Part shown: positions 1-5,643 of the stretch, in pieces
How positions within the stretch are numbered: position 1 is the first letter of the stretch
Layout of the letters: every line of letters starts with the position of its first letter
From: an uncultured Chlamydiae bacterium
GTDB taxonomy: Bacteria; Chlamydiota; Chlamydiia; Chlamydiales; SM23-39
Reading direction: 5' to 3'
Length of the DNA stretch: 5,643 bases
Assembly (NCBI GenBank): GCA_903864395.1
Contig: CAIPFQ010000125.1
Location: 1 to 5,643, forward strand
The notes under the pieces: generated by a model
Told to the model about the DNA's origin: nothing
The model's database searches: none
Seen by the model: only the letters and a program-made list of their open reading frames with translations
Made by a program: the position numbers and the translations under genes

Positions 1-1487
1 ATTCGAGCCACCCAGAAAAAGAGAATATCATGTCCTGTAACCAATACGGAGGTGGGATAAAACTTTGCCAACTCAGCGGTTTTTTTTGGCCATCCTAAAG
101 TGCTTAATGGCCAGATTCCCGAGGAAAACCAAGTATCGAGAACATCTTCGTCTTGGTGCCAAAGCTCAGGTTCTCTCTCTGCCTCTGGCGGCGCACCGTC
201 TTGATCCCAACAAACCACTTGGGCCTGAGGCCCATACCAAACGGGAATTCGATGCCCCCACCAAAGCTGTCTTGAAATACACCAATCGCGCAAATTCTCA
301 ATCCAATGAAGATAGGTCGTTTCCCAATGAGGGGGAATGAGTTTTACGCGAGACTCTTTAACGGCCGAAATGAGCTTTTCCTTGAAATGGGACATTTTGA
401 CAAACCATTGCTTGGAAAGATAAGGCTGTATCACCGCCTTGGATCGGTAAGAAACGCCTACGCGCAGCAAATAGGGATCTACTTTTTCTAAAAACCCCTC
501 AGACTTCAGGGCGTGAACCACAGCGATGCGCGCCTCTTCGACGGCAAGCCCCGCAAATTGCCCCCCCTTCTCATTGATTTTTGCGTCGGGCGTTAAAATA
601 TTGATGGAGGGAAGGTTGTGGCGTCTGCCTGCCTCAAAATCGTTAAAGTCGTGGGCCGGGGTGATTTTAACAGCGCCCGTTCCAAAGGCAGGATCTACAA
701 AGGGGTCTCCAATCACGGGAATTTCTCTGTCTGACAGAGGCAATTTGACCCGCTGTCCGATCCAGTGCGCATAGCGCTCATCGCTCGGGTGAACCGCGAG
801 AGCCGTGTCTCCTAGCATTGTTTCAGGGCGCGTTGTCGCAACAACAATTGCTCCGCTTCCCTCGGCAAGAGGGTAGCGGATATGCCAAAGAAACGAAGGT
901 CTCTCCTCGTATTCTACCTCGTCGTCAGAGAGAGCGGTTCCTGCGACAGGATCCCAGTTGACGAGGTAGTCGCCGCGATAAATCAGCCCATCGTCAAACA
1001 TTTTTTTAAATGCGGCGCGAACAGCTGCGTTACACCCTTCGTCCATCGTAAAGCGGAGCCGCGACCAGTCGCAGGAGCAGCCGAGTTTTCTTAACTGGCC
1101 GAGGATCTGTGTTTCACACGTTTCTTTCCAATCCCATACGTGGCACAAAAACTCTTCGCGCCCGAAGGCAGAGCGCCGTTTCCCTGTTTTGATGTAAAGA
1201 TTGCGTTCAACGACGGTTTGTGTCGCGATCCCCGCGTGATCTGTGCCAGGAATCCAAAGCACTTCATACCCTTGCATGCGCTTCCAACGAATAAGAATGT
1301 CTTGGATGGTGTCGACAAGGGCGTGTCCCATGTGCAGAACTCCCGTAACATTGGGAGGGGGAATAACAATGGAAAAGGGGGGTTTTTTAGAATGGGGGTC
1401 GGCTGTATAAAAGCCTTGGGCTTCCCAAAAGGAACCCCATTTTTCTTCGACAATCGTTGGATCGTAGACGCTAGGGAAATTATGCAT
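1..1487 (-). CDS. valS: Valyl-tRNA synthetase, N-terminal 495 residues (3' end outside window)
   Basis: Class Ia aminoacyl-tRNA synthetase that joins valine to tRNA-Val in the cytoplasm and hydrolyses mischarged Thr-tRNA. Visible in order: Rossmann-fold start with [15 protein letters not shown], the HIGH motif being HMGH at residues 52-55; [13 protein letters not shown] at 78-90; the CP1 editing domain with [13 protein letters not shown] at 217-229 and [13 protein letters not shown] at 268-280; [12 protein letters not shown] at 354-365; [17 protein letters not shown] at 401-417; [17 protein letters not shown] at 450-466; and [12 protein letters not shown] at the edge. The KMSKS loop, anticodon-binding domain and C-terminal coiled coil lie outside the window. 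The start is well fixed: an in-frame TAA lies 10 bases upstream (1499-1497), and this is the only ATG between it and the conserved FPSVYDP. No Shine-Dalgarno sequence is visible. The start is one base after the pknD stop, so translation is probably coupled. The reading frame is intact, including through an A8 run (80-87). Confidence 0.97.
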   Translation of the reverse strand, partial: MHNFPSVYDPTIVEEKWGSFWEAQGFYTADPHSKKPPFSIVIPPPNVTGVLHMGHALVDTIQDILIRWKRMQGYEVLWIPGTDHAGIATQTVVERNLYIKTGKRRSAFGREEFLCHVWDWKETCETQILGQLRKLGCSCDWSRLRFTMDEGCNAAVRAAFKKMFDDGLIYRGDYLVNWDPVAGTALSDDEVEYEERPSFLWHIRYPLAEGSGAIVVATTRPETMLGDTALAVHPSDERYAHWIGQRVKLPLSDREIPVIGDPFVDPAFGTGAVKITPAHDFNDFEAGRRHNLPSINILTPDAKINEKGGQFAGLAVEEARIAVVHALKSEGFLEKVDPYLLRVGVSYRSKAVIQPYLSKQWFVKMSHFKEKLISAVKESRVKLIPPHWETTYLHWIENLRDWCISRQLWWGHRIPVWYGPQAQVVCWDQDGAPPEAEREPELWHQDEDVLDTWFSSGIWPLSTLGWPKKTAELAKFYPTSVLVTGHDILFFWVAR

Positions 1488-1499
1488 GTTAGCATGTTA
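1484..1499. repeat. 8-bp perfect tandem duplication at the pknD/valS junction
   Basis: GCATGTTA occurs twice in tandem on the plus strand (1484-1491 and 1492-1499). Read on the coding strand, each copy carries TAACATGC. The left copy supplies both the pknD stop TAA (1491-1489) and the valS ATG (1487-1485). The other copy is read by pknD as Leu-Thr-Cys and supplies an in-frame stop just upstream of valS. Removing one copy would leave the valS start but remove the pknD stop. Confidence 0.85.
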
Positions 1500-4215
1500 G
1501 CAGAGTTTTTGAATTTGTGCAAAAGTGAAATAGATCGAGCTGTCGATAGAGTTCTTTTTTTTCCCAAGAAAAAGCTCTTTCGATCCATCCTTTTTTTTCA
1601 TCAATCCATCCCTTTAAGAAGTAAGCGGGCAGTGCTGTTGTAGGTGGGTAAGGCGAATCGAGGGCGAAGCTAAAATGGGCGAGTGCTTTGTCAGACCCTT
1701 CTGTCAAATATAAATACGTCCCATAAGGGAAATAAAGAGGAGAAGTTTCTTGCGAGAGAGCTGTGGGGACATATTTTTCAAAGAGATTTTTTGCTTCCGT
1801 ATACTTTTTGGTGAGAAGGGCGTGCCAAGCTTCTAGGGCTTCGAATTCGAGCCTCTCTGATTTTGCAAATTTGCATTTTTTGAGCTGAGAAAAAATCTGC
1901 GTTAAGCCCTCTGTCTTGTGCGATGAGAGCTCATTGCGGATCTGCCGCTTGAGGCAGCGAGACTCCCAGAGGCTAAGGCGTGGGGGAATGGGGGTCTTAC
2001 CTATCGGTTCCAATGAGGCTCTTATTGCTGCGATCCGAGGAAAAGGGAGTTTTAGAAATGGGAGAGCGAGATGAGGTTTTTCTTCTTCGATTTCTAAGAG
2101 AGCAAAGACTGCGTTTGCCAAAAGGGGTTCATCAACGGGTTCAATTTTGAGAATTTCTGTCGCAATTTCGGCGAGAATGGGTGGCTTGGCCAGCCAAAAT
2201 GCAAGTTGGATTGCGAGAGAGATTGGGGTGTTTTCTGTCGGCTCTATGAAAGGGATAGATTCCCAATTCTTTTCAAGGCTCTCTAGAAGCGCCTGGGTGT
2301 CTGGGTTGGCGAGGAGGTTGGAAATATGGCGCAGAGCGAGGAGAATGATTCGGTAAGCGGCTTCTCGGTGGTTGAGAGAGCTGTTATGCATTCTGTAAAC
2401 AATATGTTCTTTGAGGAGGGGAAGGAGAAAGTGTTTGGGAAATTTGCGCAAAGCCAATTCCAAGCATTTCGATTCTTCCTCGCTCTCTGCAAGGGCTTCA
2501 TAGACAAGAGCTTTACCCAAATATTCCAGAGGAGCGCCAGAGGTGCGATAAAGCTCTTCGAATTCTTTGAGAGCGAGGTGAAAGACGGTCTCATCTTTCA
2601 AGGCTTTTCCCTTTTCCAAAAGCGTAAGCCCCGCACGAAAAAGGGCTTCGCGTCCTTCGAGCCTGCCAGGGAATGATTGCCCGATCCGTCGATATTCTTT
2701 CAAAGCGAGATCGTAAAGCTTGTGGCTGAGAAATGAGTTGGGCACAGCAAGGCAGTTCACTGTGAGGTTATGGCTGCCATCGTAGAAAAACCATTGTCGG
2801 AGAAAAAATTTTTCATCCTTATGAAGAAAGCCTGCGTGGCTCCCCCTAAGGGGCAAGCGGCTTAGAAAATTTAAAATGAGAAATTCGTCAATAGAAACTT
2901 TTAAAGAATCTTCAATTTTTTCGATGCGAATTTTGTGCCATGTATCTGGCTTGATAGAAAAGTTTTGTGCTTCCATGACTTGGACATTGTTGCGAAAGAG
3001 TCGGCAAGAGGTAAGATGGATCCAGAGGCAATACCCTTCTTCGAGACTTTTTCTCGTTTCGGCTTCGGGAATACTGAGTAAAAAGCCGACGCCTCGGCTT
3101 CCTTCGGAGAGGGCGATTTCGGTTTCCATCATGAGATTTTCGGCAAAAGGGCGCTGAGAGATGGCGAGCGCTGCCCAATCGGTGACATCGAGAGATTTTG
3201 TGATGGCAATATGTTTGGCGAGAAGAATATTTTCTTGGAATTTCCAATGCTCTTTTTTCTTAAGATCTAAAGAGCCTAAATAAATCCATTCAGGGCGCCC
3301 TTCGATATAATTTTTTATTTCGGCGATAAGATCTTCTGTTGACTCGTAGCGCTCCGACAGTTTTGGGTGGAGGCATTTTTTGCAGATGGAGGCGAGTTGG
3401 CGGGGAATGTCGCGGTAGGGGGCCATTTCCATTGGGTCGATGAGTTCTTCATTGTTTGGTTTTTTGTAAAAAGAGAGGGTTCTTTTGCGTTGAAAGGGGA
3501 GTTGCAGTGTGAGGAGTTGATAGAGGATAACGCCGAGGGCATAAATATCGATTTGTACGGAAGGGGGAAAAAGACCTGTTAAACATTCGGGGGGCATGTA
3601 GGCGAGAGTGCCGGTGATTTTTCCAGGTCTTGTAAGGTCTTCTCGATTTTGCAAGGGGAAGGAAGAATGTTCAGAGGCAGGTTTTTGGATATGGTCAAGA
3701 AAATCGGCAATGCCCCAGTCAAAAATCATGACTTCGCCATACTTTCCAATGAGGATGTTTTCTGGCTTGAGGTCTCTATGTAAAATGCCTTTGGAGTGGG
3801 TGTAGGCGACCGCTTCGCAAACTTGAAGAAAGATGCGCGTGAGGGAGGGGATAGATCTGCCGATGGGATGCGATGGTTCTGCGATCTTTTCTTGTGTTTT
3901 GCGCAAAACTTGGCGCAGCGTTTCTCCGTCGACAAAGGGCATGGTGTAATAAGTGTCTTCAACATTTTTTTCTATGGAGAGAATTGGGATGATGGAGGGG
4001 TGGGCGAGGGTGCTTGCGACCTCGGCTTCGCGCAAAAACCGTTGTTGGAGAGCTTTATTCATTTTCAGATCAGGCCGAATCCGTTTGAGGGCGATATTGC
4101 GGTGGCATGAAAAATCTTTAGCGAGAAACACCTCACCCATCCCGCCTCTGCCGAGGCTTTTTAGGATTGAATAGGGGCCGATGGAGGCCGGAAGGTTTTT
4201 GAGAATTTGTTCCAT
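1489..4215 (-). CDS. pknD: Chlamydial-type Ser/Thr protein kinase PknD
   Basis: Hanks-type protein kinase, 908 residues, close to the roughly 930 of Chlamydia PknD. Kinase domain about residues 14-305: glycine loop GRGGMGEV (22-29), ATP-anchoring Lys44, alpha-C Glu63, catalytic HRDLKPEN (146-153), metal-binding DWG (166-168, in place of DFG), [10 protein letters not shown] (201-210), DIYALG (223-228) and Arg289. All catalytic residues are present, so it should be active. Residues about 325-490 look like a jelly-roll (LamG/ConA-like) module, with [28 protein letters not shown] and PLRGSHAGF. Residues 491-908 are helical and TPR-like, with repeated aromatic and Ala pairs. I see no signal peptide or transmembrane segment. 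In C. pneumoniae, PknD autophosphorylates and phosphorylates the type III secretion protein CdsD; whether that holds here is inference. The start is fixed by an in-frame TGA at 4227-4225. No Shine-Dalgarno sequence is visible. It is divergent from trpS and leads directly into valS. Confidence 0.93.
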   Translation of the reverse strand: MEQILKNLPASIGPYSILKSLGRGGMGEVFLAKDFSCHRNIALKRIRPDLKMNKALQQRFLREAEVASTLAHPSIIPILSIEKNVEDTYYTMPFVDGETLRQVLRKTQEKIAEPSHPIGRSIPSLTRIFLQVCEAVAYTHSKGILHRDLKPENILIGKYGEVMIFDWGIADFLDHIQKPASEHSSFPLQNREDLTRPGKITGTLAYMPPECLTGLFPPSVQIDIYALGVILYQLLTLQLPFQRKRTLSFYKKPNNEELIDPMEMAPYRDIPRQLASICKKCLHPKLSERYESTEDLIAEIKNYIEGRPEWIYLGSLDLKKKEHWKFQENILLAKHIAITKSLDVTDWAALAISQRPFAENLMMETEIALSEGSRGVGFLLSIPEAETRKSLEEGYCLWIHLTSCRLFRNNVQVMEAQNFSIKPDTWHKIRIEKIEDSLKVSIDEFLILNFLSRLPLRGSHAGFLHKDEKFFLRQWFFYDGSHNLTVNCLAVPNSFLSHKLYDLALKEYRRIGQSFPGRLEGREALFRAGLTLLEKGKALKDETVFHLALKEFEELYRTSGAPLEYLGKALVYEALAESEEESKCLELALRKFPKHFLLPLLKEHIVYRMHNSSLNHREAAYRIILLALRHISNLLANPDTQALLESLEKNWESIPFIEPTENTPISLAIQLAFWLAKPPILAEIATEILKIEPVDEPLLANAVFALLEIEEEKPHLALPFLKLPFPRIAAIRASLEPIGKTPIPPRLSLWESRCLKRQIRNELSSHKTEGLTQIFSQLKKCKFAKSERLEFEALEAWHALLTKKYTEAKNLFEKYVPTALSQETSPLYFPYGTYLYLTEGSDKALAHFSFALDSPYPPTTALPAYFLKGWIDEKKGWIERAFSWEKKELYRQLDLFHFCTNSKTLLTC

Positions 4216-4223
4216 AAAAAATA

Positions 4224-4251
4224 ATCATCTGTTTTGACTGGATTTTGTCCA
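4224..4251 (-). promoter_or_regulatory. Candidate pknD-valS promoter
   Basis: On the minus strand, TGGACA (4251-4246, 5 of 6 to the -35 consensus), a 16-bp spacer and GATGAT (4229-4224, 4 of 6 to the -10 consensus). Transcription would begin within about 10 bases of the pknD start, giving an almost leaderless message, which fits the missing Shine-Dalgarno sequence. A mirror image of the trpS promoter (CTGAAA at 4259-4254, then TCAAAA at 4237-4232) is a weaker alternative. Assigned by eye only. Confidence 0.25.
4239..4251. promoter_or_regulatory. Outer dyad at left end of the inverted repeat (pknD side)
   Basis: TGGATTTTGTCCA is a 13-bp dyad with one imperfect pair, the mirror counterpart of the perfect dyad at 4385-4397. 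It overlaps the candidate pknD -35 element. Its centre lies 146 bp from the centre of the trpS-side dyad. Binding by a dimeric regulator is inference. Confidence 0.35.
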
Positions 4252-4294
4252 TTTTTCAGCACTAGACCCCCGTTCTATTTAGTTTGCAGCGAAC

Positions 4295-5460
<1,166 letters not shown>

Positions 5461-5461
<1 letters not shown>

Positions 5462-5487
5462 AAAAAAGCTCCTGCGACTGCAGGGGC
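5461..5487 (-). terminator. Intrinsic terminator for minus-strand transcription converging on trpS
   Basis: Read on the minus strand: stem GCCCCTGC (5487-5480), AGTC loop, GCAGGAGC (5475-5468), then seven T (5467-5461). This gives 8 pairs with one G-U, followed directly by a U-run. In the trpS direction the stem is preceded by the A-run but not followed by T, so it should end a transcript coming from the right rather than trpS, although the hairpin could still trim or protect the trpS 3' end. Confidence 0.7.
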
Positions 5488-5643
5488 GATCACTTATCTT
5501 TGCAATTTTAGTTCCTGGAATCATTACAACGCCTTTTCAACTTCGAAGCGCGACAACCGCAGTTTTTGATCTGCACCTATTGAAGACCTCTATGGTTTAC
5601 GAATATTATCTCGACTTTGCAACTTTTTTGGGTTGGATGCCTC
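5488..5643. other. Unassigned right-hand end; probably the 3' region of a convergent minus-strand gene
   Basis: No recognisable gene. All three minus-strand frames close here: entering from the edge, they stop at 5606-5608 (ending GIQPKKVAKSR), 5590-5592 (ending LQSRDNIRKP) and 5577-5579 (ending IFVNHRGLQ). One of these could be the C-terminus of a gene that uses the terminator at 5461-5487. On the plus strand the frame from 5511 is open to the edge, with a possible start at 5592 (MVYEYYLDFATFLGWMP) but no clear ribosome binding site. No tRNA or known RNA is evident. Confidence 0.3.

Noticed and set aside
80..87. Possible frameshift in valS at a homopolymer
   Set aside because: A recount gives eight A on the coding strand, and the frame reads [13 protein letters not shown] without a break.
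1091..1588. 165-codon minus-strand ORF across the pknD/valS junction
   Set aside because: It overlaps the end of pknD and the conserved start of valS in another frame and has no family-like motifs. Kept only as a slippage consideration.
1140..1643. 167-codon plus-strand ORF
   Set aside because: Antisense shadow of valS and pknD, with low-complexity, unconserved-looking translation.

Overview
The window holds three protein genes of a chlamydia-like bacterium. A complete Ser/Thr protein kinase of the chlamydial PknD type is followed at once by the start of valyl-tRNA synthetase (valS), both on the minus strand. A complete tryptophanyl-tRNA synthetase (trpS) runs the other way on the plus strand. 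The assignment to Chlamydiae rests on the kinase (908 residues: N-terminal Hanks kinase, then a long mixed beta and helical tail without a membrane segment) and on its adjacency to valS, as with pknD/valS (CT301/CT302) in Chlamydia. Base composition is fairly balanced, which suggests an environmental or amoeba-associated lineage rather than a very AT-rich one. I cannot name a species from sequence alone.

Layout: 1-1487 is the N-terminal half of valS, running off the left edge. 1489-4215 is pknD. Its stop codon and the valS start are separated by one base, and an 8-bp tandem duplication sits on that junction. 4216-4459 is the divergent promoter region of pknD and trpS. 4460-5461 is trpS. A minus-strand-oriented intrinsic terminator starts at the trpS stop codon and implies a convergent gene entering from the right. 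The last ~155 bases contain no gene I can identify.

The part most worth attention is the pknD/trpS intergenic region. Almost all of it (4238-4398) is one imperfect inverted repeat with arms of about 78 bp, at least 75% matched, around a strong A5-loop hairpin. Each outer end carries a small dyad of the form TGGA(C/T)-3-GTCCA. The right-hand dyad lies exactly in the spacer of a plausible trpS promoter. A third perfect 13-bp dyad with the same GAC-3-GTC core lies 25 bp further on, near the predicted transcription start. This arrangement suggests that one regulator controls kinase, ValRS and TrpRS expression together, or that a miniature inverted-repeat element supplied both promoters. Both readings are inference.

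How the genes may work together: valS and trpS charge tRNAs for translation. PknD is a signalling kinase, cotranscribed and probably translationally coupled with valS. The shared intergenic region would allow coordinated control with trpS.
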